64,000 bases of DNA from the NCBI RefSeq assembly GCF_000427905.1, contig NZ_KE386603.1:677332-741331 (forward strand), given 5' to 3'. Position 1 is the first letter of the stretch, and each line of letters begins with the position of its first letter. Below, in pieces: positions 37,542-45,616 of this stretch. Below the pieces are notes generated by a model. The model saw nothing but the letters and a program-made list of their open reading frames with translations, was not told the origin of the DNA and made no database searches. The position numbers and the translations under genes are program-made. This DNA comes from Thermocrispum agreste DSM 44070. GTDB taxonomy: Bacteria; Actinomycetota; Actinomycetes; Mycobacteriales; Pseudonocardiaceae.

Positions 37542-38132
37542 TCACGGTCGGTGGGTCAGCACCACGTCGGCCAGCCCGTACTCGACGGCCCCGGCGGCGT
37601 CGAAGACCCGGTCGCGATCGGTGTCGTGCCTCAGCTGCTCCACCGAGCGCCCGGTGTGCTCGCTCAGGATGGCCTCGAACTGCGCGCGCACCCGCACCAC
37701 TTCGTCGGCCTGCAGGATGAGGTCCGGTATGGAGCCGCGCCCCTGGACCGCGGGCTGGTGCAGCACGACCCGCGAGTGGGGCAGGACCGCCCGATGTCCC
37801 GCAGCGCCGCCTGCCAGCAGTACCGCCCCGGCGGCGACCGCCTGCCCGACGCAGGTCGTGTGGACCGGCGCCTTGATGTAGGTCATGGTGTCGTAGATCG
37901 CCAGCATGGCCGATGGATCGCCGCCCTCGCAGTTGATGTAGAGGTCGATGCTCGCCTCCGGCGACTCCGACTCCAGGTGCAGCAGCTGGGCGATCAACGT
38001 GTTCGCCACCCCGGAATCGATCGGCGTCCCCAAATACACCACCCGCTCGGTCAGCAGGTGCGAGTAGACATCCATGATGCGTTCGGTGCCCGCGTTGCGG
38101 GTGATGACGTTCGGGATCGGGTAGCTGCTCAT
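37542..38132 (-). CDS. clpP: ClpP paralogue lacking the catalytic serine
   Basis: 196 residues of ClpP fold: VVYLGTPIDS, LYINCEGGDPSAMLAIYDTM, then TCVGQAVAAGAVLLAGG where active ClpP has GQAASMGA. The nucleophile position is Ala100 (codon 37835-37833 reads GCC). His125 (VLHQP) and Asp170 (HDTDRD) are kept. It probably forms heteromeric rings with its partner, as the ClpR subunits of plastids and cyanobacteria do, rather than cutting by itself. The ATG overlaps the upstream clpP stop (ATGA), so the subunits are coupled one to one. Confidence 0.9.
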   Translation of the reverse strand: MSSYPIPNVITRNAGTERIMDVYSHLLTERVVYLGTPIDSGVANTLIAQLLHLESESPEASIDLYINCEGGDPSAMLAIYDTMTYIKAPVHTTCVGQAVAAGAVLLAGGAAGHRAVLPHSRVVLHQPAVQGRGSIPDLILQADEVVRVRAQFEAILSEHTGRSVEQLRHDTDRDRVFDAAGAVEYGLADVVLTHRP

Positions 38133-38746
38133 CAGTCCGCCACCATCCCGAACCGTGCGCGCCGCAGCGGGCCTTCGAGCTGGGCGAAATCGTCGACGAT
38201 GTGATCGATGAACCCGTACTCGATCGCCTGTTGCGCGGTGAACCACCTGTCGTGCAGCGAGTCGGTGAAGATCCGCTCGACGTCCTGCCCGGTGTCCTCG
38301 GCGATGAGCCCGAGTACCGTGTCCCGCGTGTGACGCAGGTCGTCCGCCTGCACCTCCACCTCGACCGCTGAGCCTCCGATGCCTGCGGAACCCTGGTGCA
38401 TCAGAATCCTGGCGTGCGGCAGCGCGTACCGCTTGCCCTTGGTCCCAGCCGACAACAGGAACTGACCCGCACTGCACGCCAGGCCGAGCGCCACCGTGGT
38501 GACATCGCACGGCACCAGCTTCATCACGTCCCGGATCGCGAGCATCGACGGCACCGAGCCGCCGGGCGAATGAATCCACAACGCGATGTCCTTGCCCGGG
38601 TCCTGGGCCGCGAGCAGCAGTATCTGGGTGATCAGCGCCGTGCCGTTGTCGTCGTCCAGCGGGCCGTCGAGGACCAGCACGCGCTGGCTCCGCAGGTCTT
38701 CGCGCATGCGCTTGTCGAAGATCCGCGTGCTTTCGTCGTTGCTCAT
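38132..38746 (-). CDS. clpP: ATP-dependent Clp protease proteolytic subunit (active form)
   Basis: 204 residues. The triad is Ser92 (GLACSAGQ), His117 (LMHQ) and Asp162. The SPGGS loop is intact. The N-terminal stretch MSNDESTRIFDKRMREDL differs from housekeeping ClpP1/P2, and no tig or clpX is near, so this pair is an accessory set like Streptomyces clpP3-clpP4. ATG 38746 is chosen over the frame start at 38842, whose extra residues look non-coding. It is the first gene of the pair. Confidence 0.92.
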   Translation of the reverse strand: MSNDESTRIFDKRMREDLRSQRVLVLDGPLDDDNGTALITQILLLAAQDPGKDIALWIHSPGGSVPSMLAIRDVMKLVPCDVTTVALGLACSAGQFLLSAGTKGKRYALPHARILMHQGSAGIGGSAVEVEVQADDLRHTRDTVLGLIAEDTGQDVERIFTDSLHDRWFTAQQAIEYGFIDHIVDDFAQLEGPLRRARFGMVAD

Positions 38747-38909
38747 ACCTCGATCGTCCGGGGAGGGGACCTTCCCGCGCCGCTCGATCTGCTGTGGGCT
38801 GCTTCGCTGTGAGCAGAGCGCCTGCCGCGATCCGTTCGCCACGGCCGGGTGCCGGCGACCGCCACTGTTCGGGCAGCGGGTCCTGCACTGGTCTCATCCG
38901 GCTGCACGT

Positions 38910-39182
38910 GCAGTGGCGCCGGGTAGCGACTCTTTGCGGCTGCGTCGAGTGGTGACTCTTTGCAATGGCGCTGAACAGTGGCTGCGTGCAATGGCGCTGA
39001 ACAGTGGCTGCGTGCGATGACGCCGGGCTGAGGCCCTTTGCGGCAGTGCCGGGCAGTGACCCTTCATAGTGGTGCCGGACGCCGATTCTGCGGCGGCTTC
39101 GGTAGCGGCCGGGCAGCGGCTTCGGTGATGGCTTGCAGTGGCTTCGGGCAGCGACCCGTGCAGTGGCTTCCGGTGGCAGCAT
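38910..39182. repeat. Tandem array, 26-bp unit, about 10 copies
   Basis: Eight consecutive units of exactly 26 bp run from 38910 to 39117 (starts 38910, 38936, 38962, 38988, 39014, 39040, 39066, 39092). Two slightly irregular copies follow. The approximate consensus is GCAGTGGCGCCGGGCAGTGA plus CTCTTT. Units at 38962 and 38988 are identical. A 26-bp period cannot be coding. Confidence 0.85.
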
Positions 39183-39452
39183 GGGGTCCCGACGGCAACT
39201 CGGCACGCCCTCACCGGGGCTTTCGCCAGCAGTGTTGTGGCAACGGCCTCTGCCAGGGGCTTCATGACGGCGGTTGGTGTGAGCGGCTTGTGCGCGAACG
39301 GCTTGCTGGAAGCCATCTCAGCGGCCCGTCCGTAGCACGTGTGTCAACCGCCGTGTGGCGGGGAAGTCACCGGTGATGGGCGGCAAGGTCAAGGGCTCGC
39401 CAGGTGCCCACGAAGTGATGACGGCCACCGCGACACGTGGCGCGTCTTCGTC

Positions 39453-39496
39453 TAAGGTAAGGCTCAGCTAAGCCAAGTTAGGTGAGGCTAATCGAT
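39453..39496 (+). promoter_or_regulatory. Two IdeR/DtxR iron boxes
   Basis: TAAGGTAAGGCTCAGCTAA (39453-39471) and TTAGGTGAGGCTAATCGAT (39478-39496) each match 15 of 19 positions of the consensus TTAGGTTAGGCTAACCTAA. They overlap the promoter of the SIP gene and end 9 bp before its GTG. Iron-loaded IdeR would repress here. Confidence 0.75.
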
Positions 39497-39505
39497 GGAG
39501 GTCAC

Positions 39506-40297
39506 GTGACGGTACAAACGGTCCGGCGAGCCGCGGAGCGGGAGGCGCTGGCCATGCCGGCCGTTGTGGTCTCGACCACCTGGCTCACCGACCACATGGT
39601 CCGCATCAGGCTGTACGCCGACGACGTCGAGAAGTTCGACTACGCGGGGCCAGACCAGCTGGTGCGGCTGTTCTTCCCGCCTCGTCCCGATGCGGAGCTG
39701 CGTCTGCCGATCAGTGCCCGCTGGTGGCCCGAGGTGTGCGCGATGCCGGAGAGCATCCGCCCGATCGTGCGCAACTACACAGTGCGATCCGTCGACGTGG
39801 CCGCCGGGGAGCTGGACATCGACTTCGTGCTGCACGGGGACGACGGCCCGGCGTCGGCTTGGGCCCGTCGCGCCGTCCCTGGCGACAAGATCGGCATCCT
39901 CTTCGACGGGGCACGGTTCGATCCACCGCCCACCACGCGACGCATGCTGCTTGTCGGCGACGAGACGGCGCTTCCCGCCATCAGTGCCGCACTCGAGCAG
40001 CTGGACGCGTCGATCGAAGTACTGGCGCTGCTCGAGGTCGAGGATGCCGGTGCAGAACTCGAGCTTGCCCACCCGCCCGGCGCCGACATCCGCTGGCTGC
40101 ACCGTGCGCCGGCCGGAGCCGCCCGTGGTGCCCTGGTGCTCGCCGAACTGCGCGCGGCCCGGCTGGAACCGCGGCACTGCTACGCGTGGGTGGCCGGCGA
40201 GTCGAGTCTGGCCACTTCCGTGCGCAGGCATCTGGTCAATGAGCGTGGCTTCGGCAAGGAGCAGGTGTACTTCTGCGGTTACTGGCGGCAGGACTGA
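39506..40297 (+). CDS. Siderophore-interacting protein (FAD ferric reductase)
   Basis: 263 residues. The FAD-binding barrel has VRNYTVRSVD (RxYT), and FVLHGDDGPASAWARRAVPGD is the SIP-family signature. The NAD(P)H-binding half follows (LLVGDETALPAISAALEQL, YAWVAGESS), ending FCGYWRQD. It reduces ferric siderophores in the cytoplasm to release iron. GGAG precedes GTG 39506. The iron boxes upstream agree with the role. No siderophore genes are adjacent. Confidence 0.92.
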   Translation: MTVQTVRRAAEREALAMPAVVVSTTWLTDHMVRIRLYADDVEKFDYAGPDQLVRLFFPPRPDAELRLPISARWWPEVCAMPESIRPIVRNYTVRSVDVAAGELDIDFVLHGDDGPASAWARRAVPGDKIGILFDGARFDPPPTTRRMLLVGDETALPAISAALEQLDASIEVLALLEVEDAGAELELAHPPGADIRWLHRAPAGAARGALVLAELRAARLEPRHCYAWVAGESSLATSVRRHLVNERGFGKEQVYFCGYWRQD

Positions 40298-41165
40298 CAC
40301 GCCTGGCCTGGTCCGATCGCGCTGCATGGGAGAACGCTCCGACGGCGCTGTATGCCGGGCTGGGCATGCCGCAGCAGAACAAGTGCAGAACAAGGGGACG
40401 GCTCCCACGGCGCCGCGGAACGGATCTCCCTGACCGGGTGTGGGCCGGGCAGGCGACCTTCGACGAGTGATCAGCTGGCTGGGGCTGCTTCTCGCCCACC
40501 GGGAGTACAACCTGCGCACTGGGTGGCTGAGTGACGACGTGCTCGCAGGGACAGCCTTGACGCTGGTGCAGAGCATCGAGCTGGTTTGCGGGTAGTGGGG
40601 TGTGATGTGCTGGCTGTGGTCGGCCCGGTCGCTGAGCGGTGGCCCGTTGTTGGGGCGTTGCTGGGGTGGGCGGTTGGCTGGTTGGTGGGCAGTGCAGCGG
40701 TCAGCTGGCGGTGGTGGACCCGGTCGTTGAGCGGTGCCCATTGTCGGGGCGCCGCTGGGGAGAAGTCGGCTGGTCTGCGGGCAGTGGGGCGCGATGTGGT
40801 AGCCCTGCCGCCGAAGGGTGATCCCTTGTCGGAGGTGCCCCTGTGGCGGGGGTCAAGCAGCTGGCTAGTGGACTGAAAGCGATGCGCAATGTGCTGGCTG
40901 CGGTCGGCCGTCGTTGAGGGTCGGCCCGTTGTCTGGACACGGGTGGGGAGCGAGCGGCTGGTCAGCAGCGAGGCGCGATGCGGTGGCTGTGGTCGGCCGT
41001 CGTTGAGCGGTGTCCCGCTCTCGGGGCGCCGCTGGGGTGGGCAGCTGGCTGGTCGGTCGGCAGCGAACCCGTGAGTCAGCGGTGGCTGGCCCGGTCGGTG
41101 ACTGGCGATCCGCGTCGGGGCGCCGCAGGCGTGAGCAGTGGCCGGCCATCGCGGAGCAGGGGACG
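40298..41165. other. 868-bp gene-free gap after the SIP gene
   Basis: The gap lies between convergent SIP and EamA genes. The first ~220 bp have no visible feature; the rest is the ~94-bp array. Open frames here are chance products of repeats and GC content. Confidence 0.6.
40523..41165. repeat. Degenerate tandem array, ~94-bp unit, six to seven copies
   Basis: Units begin near 40523, 40617, 40711, 40807, 40900, 40989 and 41088. Shared words, in order, are TGGTCGGCC(C/G)GTCGTTGAGCGG, CGGGGCGCCGCTGGGG, GCTGGCTGGTCGG and GGGCAGTG. Spacing drifts from 89 to 99 bp. It stops at the 3' end of the EamA gene. Confidence 0.7.
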
Positions 41166-42077
41166 TCAGCCGGCGGTGGCCGGCTCGGCCGCGGTGCGAC
41201 GATCCGCTCGCTGGGGCCGCCTCGGCCGCTGACCGGCGATCCGCTGACTGAACAGCAGCCCCACGACGATGAGAACCAACCCCACGACCTGCCGCACGCT
41301 GAGCATCTCCCCGGCGATCGCCGTACCCAGCAGCACGCCGGTCGCCGGATTGAGCAGGCCGATGAGTCCCACCGACGAGGCAGGCAGGTGCGCAAGACCG
41401 CTGAACCACGCCGCATAGGCGATGGCGGTGGCCACCACGGCGATGTAGACGTAACCGGCGATCGCCGCACCGTCGAGCGGCGGCAGCCATCCTTCGACGG
41501 CGACGGCCACCGGCGTCAGCAGCAGTCCGCCCGCCACCAACTGCCACGCCGTCGAGGTCAGCACGTCGACTTCGCCGTTCCACCGTTTGGCCAGGATGTA
41601 GCCGAGCGACGACATCAGCATCGCCGCGGCCGAGGCCGCCACCCCGGCCGGATCGACGTCGGTGACCGCGGTGAACACCATCAGGCACGCGCCGCTGATC
41701 CCGATCGCGGCCCCTGCCAGCGCCCTGGCCGTCGGCCGTTCCGCGGCAAGGGGCCAGGCCAGCAGCAACAGAACCGCGGGCGAGAGCGCCATGATGGTCG
41801 ACGCGAGGCTGCTGGGCAGCGACTGCGCCGCGATGTAGATCAACACCATGAACGCGCCGACGTTGAGCGTGCCGAGCACCAGCGATTTCCACCACCACGA
41901 CCCGCGTGGCCTCCCGGGTCGCAGGGCGAGCAGGATGAGACCACCGGGGAGGGCGCGCAGCATCGCGCCGAGGAGCGGATGGTTGGGAGGAATGTACTCG
42001 TGGGCGACGAAGTACGTGGAGCCCCACGCGATCGGGGCGATGGCGGTGACGAGGCTCCAGCGCACGGTATTTTCCAC
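41166..42077 (-). CDS. EamA/DMT-family transporter
   Basis: About 303 residues with ten hydrophobic helices in two EamA halves. The first begins IAPIAWGSTYFVAHEYIPP and the second GISGACLMVFTAV...MLMSSLGYILAKRWNG. It is a drug/metabolite exporter of unknown substrate. The C-terminus is Arg/Ala-rich. GTG 42077 is the likely start, although it lies inside one of the two operator dyads, suggesting a leaderless mRNA. It diverges from the marR gene, 51 bp apart. Confidence 0.88.
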   Translation of the reverse strand: MENTVRWSLVTAIAPIAWGSTYFVAHEYIPPNHPLLGAMLRALPGGLILLALRPGRPRGSWWWKSLVLGTLNVGAFMVLIYIAAQSLPSSLASTIMALSPAVLLLLAWPLAAERPTARALAGAAIGISGACLMVFTAVTDVDPAGVAASAAAMLMSSLGYILAKRWNGEVDVLTSTAWQLVAGGLLLTPVAVAVEGWLPPLDGAAIAGYVYIAVVATAIAYAAWFSGLAHLPASSVGLIGLLNPATGVLLGTAIAGEMLSVRQVVGLVLIVVGLLFSQRIAGQRPRRPQRADRRTAAEPATAG

Positions 42078-42102
42078 GGAAACCAGAGTAGCTTCCAAGG
42101 AA
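42071..42102. promoter_or_regulatory. Paired dyads in the EamA/MarR promoter
   Basis: TTTCCACGGAAA (42071-42082) and TTCCAAGGAA (42093-42102) are two inverted repeats with the same TTCC-NN-GGAA arms. Their centres are 21 bp apart, two helical turns, so two MarR dimers could sit on one face of the DNA. Confidence 0.6.
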
Positions 42103-42128
42103 ACTATCCCGCAGGCGCCTCTCGTCCG

Positions 42129-42626
42129 ATGGACCACGTGGCGCGTATCCAGGCGGCTTGGGCTCGCGTCCGGCCGGACCTGGACGTCACCCCGATCGGT
42201 GTCATCGGCCGCTTGCACCGGGTCGGGATCCTGCTGACCGAGCAGCTCAAGGTGATCTACCGGCGATTCGGGCTCAGCGAGGGGGAGTTCGACGTGCTGG
42301 CCACGCTCCGCCGGGCGGGGGAGCCGTTCGAGCGCGCGCCCGGTGAGATCGCCGCGCACACCATGGTCACCACCAGCGCGGTGACCAAACGCATCGACCG
42401 CCTGGAGCGCGCCGGGCTGGTGACCCGCAGGCGCAGCGCCAAGGACGGCCGGGGCCGCGTCGTGGCACTGACCCCGGCGGGCCGCGACCTCATCGACCGC
42501 GCGTTCGTCGAACACGTCCGCAACGAGCAGCGGCTGCTGGCGGACCTCACCCCCGAGCAGGTCACCCAGCTGGAAAGGCTGCTCACCATCTGGCTGGAGA
42601 AGCTGGAACCGCCGCGCCCCGGCTGA
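42129..42626 (+). CDS. MarR-family transcriptional regulator
   Basis: 165 residues. The winged helix has GLSEGEFDVLATLRRAGEP, TTSAVTKRIDRLERAGLVTRR and the wing SAKDGRGRVVALTPAG. The long first helix (AWARVRPDLDVTPIGVIGRLHR) is typical of the family. It is divergent from the EamA exporter and probably represses it until a ligand binds. ATG 42129; the stop faces the ArsB-type gene 16 bp away. Confidence 0.93.
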   Translation: MDHVARIQAAWARVRPDLDVTPIGVIGRLHRVGILLTEQLKVIYRRFGLSEGEFDVLATLRRAGEPFERAPGEIAAHTMVTTSAVTKRIDRLERAGLVTRRRSAKDGRGRVVALTPAGRDLIDRAFVEHVRNEQRLLADLTPEQVTQLERLLTIWLEKLEPPRPG

Positions 42627-42642
42627 CGGCAGGCACCCGGCA

Positions 42643-43929
42643 CTACGCGAAGTACCGCAACCAGACGTACAGCCACGCCAGCGCGGTGCTCCAGATGGTG
42701 ACGATGATCCCGTACTTGGTGAACTGCCAGAAGCTGATCGGATGACCGCTTCGGGCGGCGATGCCGATAGCCACCACGTTCGCGCTCGCCGCGACCGCTG
42801 TGCCGTTGCCGCCGAAATCCGCCCCGAGTGCGAACGCCCACCACAACGCGTCGCTGATGGCCGGATCCGCGATGCCGTCGGTGATGCCCTGCACGATCGG
42901 TGCGAGCGTCGCCACGTACGGGATGTTGTCGAAGAACGCGCCGAACACCGCCGAGCCGAACAGCAGGCTTGTGGCAGCCAGCAAATAGTTGTCACCGAAG
43001 GCGGTGGCGGTGAACTCGCCGACGGCACCGATGACTCCGGTGTGCACCAGGCCGGCCACCATCACGAACAGCCCGAAGAAGAAGATCAGTGTGGGCCACT
43101 CGACCTCCTCGAGCACGTCGTTGACGTCCGCGTTGGTCACCAGCAGCATCAGGCCGGCGCCGACGAGCGCCACGATCGCCGGGTCCAGGCCGATCACCGT
43201 CTGCAGGCAGAAGCCCACCACCACCAGGGCGAACACCGCCAGGCAGCGGCGCAGCATGGCCATGTCGGTGATCGCCCGCCGTTCGTTCAGCGCCATCACC
43301 GCCGCCACCCGCTCCGGGTGGTACTCGAACGACTTGCGGAACAGCACCCGGGTGAGTAGCACGAACGCGGCGAAGATGGCCACCACGATGGGCGCCATGT
43401 GCACCAGGAAGTCGTTGAAGGTCAGCCCGGCTCGGCTGCCGATAATGATGTTCGGCGGGTCACCGATCAGCGTGGCCGCACCGCCGATGTTGGAGGCCAG
43501 GATCTCCGCGATCAGATAGGGCTGCGGCGAGATGCGCAGCCGGTTGCACACCACCACGGTCACCGGCGCGACCAGCATGATGGTGGTGACGTTGTCCAGG
43601 AACGGCGAGCCGACGGCCGTGATCAGCATCAGCATGACCATCAGCCGGTACGGCTTGCCGCGGGACTTCTTCGCCGCCCAGATCGCCAAGTAGTCGAACA
43701 GACCCGTCTGCTTGACGATCCCGACGATGACCATCATCCCGAACAGCAGGAAGATGACGTTCCAGTCGACGCCTTCGTGCTCGGAGAAGAAGACCTCGGA
43801 GCCCGGGATGAGACCGAGCACGGCCATCAGGCCTGCCGCGATCAGGACGACCTTGACCTTGTTGATCTTCTCGGTCGCGATGAAGACATAGGCGACGACG
43901 AAAATGGTGAGTGCCGCGACGGCACTCAT
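42643..43929 (-). CDS. ArsB/NhaD-type ion transporter
   Basis: 428 residues with about 11 membrane helices in two repeats. Conserved stretches are [16 protein letters not shown] and [24 protein letters not shown] in the two half-sites, and [21 protein letters not shown]. This is the ArsB/P-protein branch of the ion transporter superfamily. Arsenite export or Na+/H+ or anion transport are all possible; there is no arsR or arsC nearby. It is coupled (ATGA) to the upstream CBS gene. Confidence 0.87.
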   Translation of the reverse strand: MSAVAALTIFVVAYVFIATEKINKVKVVLIAAGLMAVLGLIPGSEVFFSEHEGVDWNVIFLLFGMMVIVGIVKQTGLFDYLAIWAAKKSRGKPYRLMVMLMLITAVGSPFLDNVTTIMLVAPVTVVVCNRLRISPQPYLIAEILASNIGGAATLIGDPPNIIIGSRAGLTFNDFLVHMAPIVVAIFAAFVLLTRVLFRKSFEYHPERVAAVMALNERRAITDMAMLRRCLAVFALVVVGFCLQTVIGLDPAIVALVGAGLMLLVTNADVNDVLEEVEWPTLIFFFGLFVMVAGLVHTGVIGAVGEFTATAFGDNYLLAATSLLFGSAVFGAFFDNIPYVATLAPIVQGITDGIADPAISDALWWAFALGADFGGNGTAVAASANVVAIGIAARSGHPISFWQFTKYGIIVTIWSTALAWLYVWLRYFA

Positions 43930-44408
43930 TGGGCCGCTCCCGTTCCGCCGACCTCGTCCGGCCCGAAAACGGCGAGGCTGGTGATGAGCCGCTCCAAGGT
44001 GATGCCGCCGGTCAGCCTGCCGTGCGAGTCGACGACCGCGACCAGCGGGCTGTGCGCACGCGCCATCAGCGCGGCGACTTCCAGCAGGGTGGCATCGGCG
44101 CGCACGGTGATCGGTTTCGGCGCAGGCTTGGGGATGCAGTCACCGACCGTGCGCTCGCCGAGCTCCATCCAGAACTGATCGGCGTGTTCCTCGTCGATGG
44201 TCCTGGTCAGGGCCGGGTCCTCCTGGAACGCATCGGGCACGGCCAGCCGCAGCACCTGGGTGCCGGGCAGCACGAACGACGGGCGCTTCTTGTCGTCCAC
44301 CACGACCAGGCCGGGCAGCCTGCGCACGGCCATCAGCCGGACGGCACGCGAAACGACGTCGTCCACGGTCACGGTGGGTACGTTCTGGGCGATGTCGCCA
44401 GCCTGCAT
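43926..44408 (-). CDS. CBS-domain pair protein
   Basis: 160 residues made of two CBS motifs, around 8-60 ([32 protein letters not shown]) and 100-150 ([32 protein letters not shown]). Such pairs bind adenine nucleotides. The 4-bp overlap with the transporter gene suggests a regulatory subunit that gates it by energy state, as in some CBS-bearing transporters; that is inference. Confidence 0.88.
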   Translation of the reverse strand: MQAGDIAQNVPTVTVDDVVSRAVRLMAVRRLPGLVVVDDKKRPSFVLPGTQVLRLAVPDAFQEDPALTRTIDEEHADQFWMELGERTVGDCIPKPAPKPITVRADATLLEVAALMARAHSPLVAVVDSHGRLTGGITLERLITSLAVFGPDEVGGTGAAQ

Positions 44409-44515
44409 GCGGGGTCTTCCGTCCGTTGCTCGTCACGGGCATCCCGGGGCAGCGTGCCGCCCGGGATCCCATTCAATCGTTAGCTGGGCGAAAGGTGTAT
44501 CGGTGAGAGCACCCA

Positions 44516-44529
44516 TACCCGTTCGGGTA
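44516..44529. promoter_or_regulatory. Inverted repeat in the CBS/kinase intergenic region
   Basis: TACCCG-TT-CGGGTA, perfect 6-bp arms, in a 251-bp divergent gap. It is 130 bp before the kinase ATG. NarL-type regulators bind such inverted heptamers, so it may be the site of the regulator encoded two genes downstream. Confidence 0.4.
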
Positions 44530-44659
44530 AATCATGTATATCGGGCGCCGCCGGCCAGCGCAGGACGCGGGTCGCGCGCCGGCCAAACTGGGTGTCGCCC
44601 CGGATGGACAGCCGCCGAGCCACCGGCGAAGCTCGGCTTGACACCAAGGAGGGCCGCCC

Positions 44660-45616
44660 ATGTCCCTGTTCGGGCGGATATTCCTGCTCAACGCGATCGT
44701 GCTGGTGGTGGCCGGTGCCGCGCTCCTGCTCGGACCCGTCACTGTATCCACACCCGTGCTGCTGACGGAAGTCCTGATCGTCGGAACCGGGGTGGCCGTG
44801 GTGCTGGTGGCGAACGCGCTGCTGATCAAGTTCGGCCTGGCGCCGCTGGACCGGCTGACCAGGGCGATGCGCACCGCCGACCTGCTCAAGCCGGTGCCGC
44901 GGTTGCCTGCCCGTGGCCGCGGTGAGGTCGCCGAGCTGATCCGCACCTTCAACGCGATGCTGGACCGGCTGGAGGCCGAGCGCGGGTTCAGCGCCGCCCG
45001 GGCGCTGTCGGCGCAGGAGGCCGAGCGGCGGCGGGTCGCCCAGGAGCTGCACGACGAGGTCGGCCAGACGCTGACCGCGGTCCTGCTGGAACTCAAACGA
45101 GTGGCCGACCACGCCGACGACGAGGTGCGCAAAGAGCTGCACCAGGTGCAGGAGACCACCCGCGCGAGCCTGGACGAGATTCGCCGCATCGCGCGTCGGC
45201 TCCGCCCCGGCGTGCTGGAGGAACTGGGGTTGACCAGCGCACTGAAGGCCTTGGCGTCGGAGTCGTCCGACCGGGCCGGACTCACCGTGCGGCACCGCAT
45301 CGACCCGGACATCCCGCCGCTGGACCCGCAGGTCGAGCTGGTGATCTACCGCGTCGCACAGGAAGCGCTCACCAACACCACGCGGCACGCCAGGGCCACC
45401 CGCGCCGAACTGCACCTGCACGTGGAGAATTCCGCGGTCGTGCTGCGGGTACGCGACAACGGCCGTGGGATCGGCGACAGCGCCGAAGGAGCAGGCATCA
45501 GCGGCATGCGGGAACGCGCGCTGTTGATCGGCGCGCAGCTGCAGCTGGCCTCGCCGCCGGGCGGCGGCACCGAGGTGTGTCTGAGCGTCCCTGTCCGAGA
45601 ACCGGAGCGCAGGTGA
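44660..45616 (+). CDS. NarL-type sensor histidine kinase
   Basis: 318 residues. Two membrane helices span residues ~5-25 and 33-57, with almost no outside loop, so signals are probably sensed in the membrane. A HAMP-like linker is followed by HisKA_3 with RRRVAQELHDEVGQTL (His131). The ATPase domain has EALTNTTRHA and DNGRGI...GISGMRERA. It resembles LiaS/VraS-type cell-envelope sensors in layout. AAGGAGG precedes the ATG. The stop overlaps the regulator start. Confidence 0.9.
   Translation: MSLFGRIFLLNAIVLVVAGAALLLGPVTVSTPVLLTEVLIVGTGVAVVLVANALLIKFGLAPLDRLTRAMRTADLLKPVPRLPARGRGEVAELIRTFNAMLDRLEAERGFSAARALSAQEAERRRVAQELHDEVGQTLTAVLLELKRVADHADDEVRKELHQVQETTRASLDEIRRIARRLRPGVLEELGLTSALKALASESSDRAGLTVRHRIDPDIPPLDPQVELVIYRVAQEALTNTTRHARATRAELHLHVENSAVVLRVRDNGRGIGDSAEGAGISGMRERALLIGAQLQLASPPGGGTEVCLSVPVREPERR

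Larger units (their letters stand above)
38747..39505. other. 759-bp divergent gap between clpP pair and SIP gene
   Basis: From the clpP side, a palindrome resembling the XRE-gene box (CTCTGCT-CAC-AGCGAAG on the minus strand, 38802-38818, 10 of 14 arm bases match) lies 55 bp before the clpP start. Next is the 26-bp array. At the SIP end are two iron boxes. No gene is supported. Confidence 0.5.

Noticed and set aside
38910-39182. A CRISPR array or an iteron origin
   Set aside because: Units are directly tandem without spacers. No rep gene, AT-rich region or partition genes are near.
41010-42128. A long N-terminal extension of the MarR protein
   Set aside because: The frame is open by chance through the EamA gene and the array; the MarR fold begins at ATG 42129.
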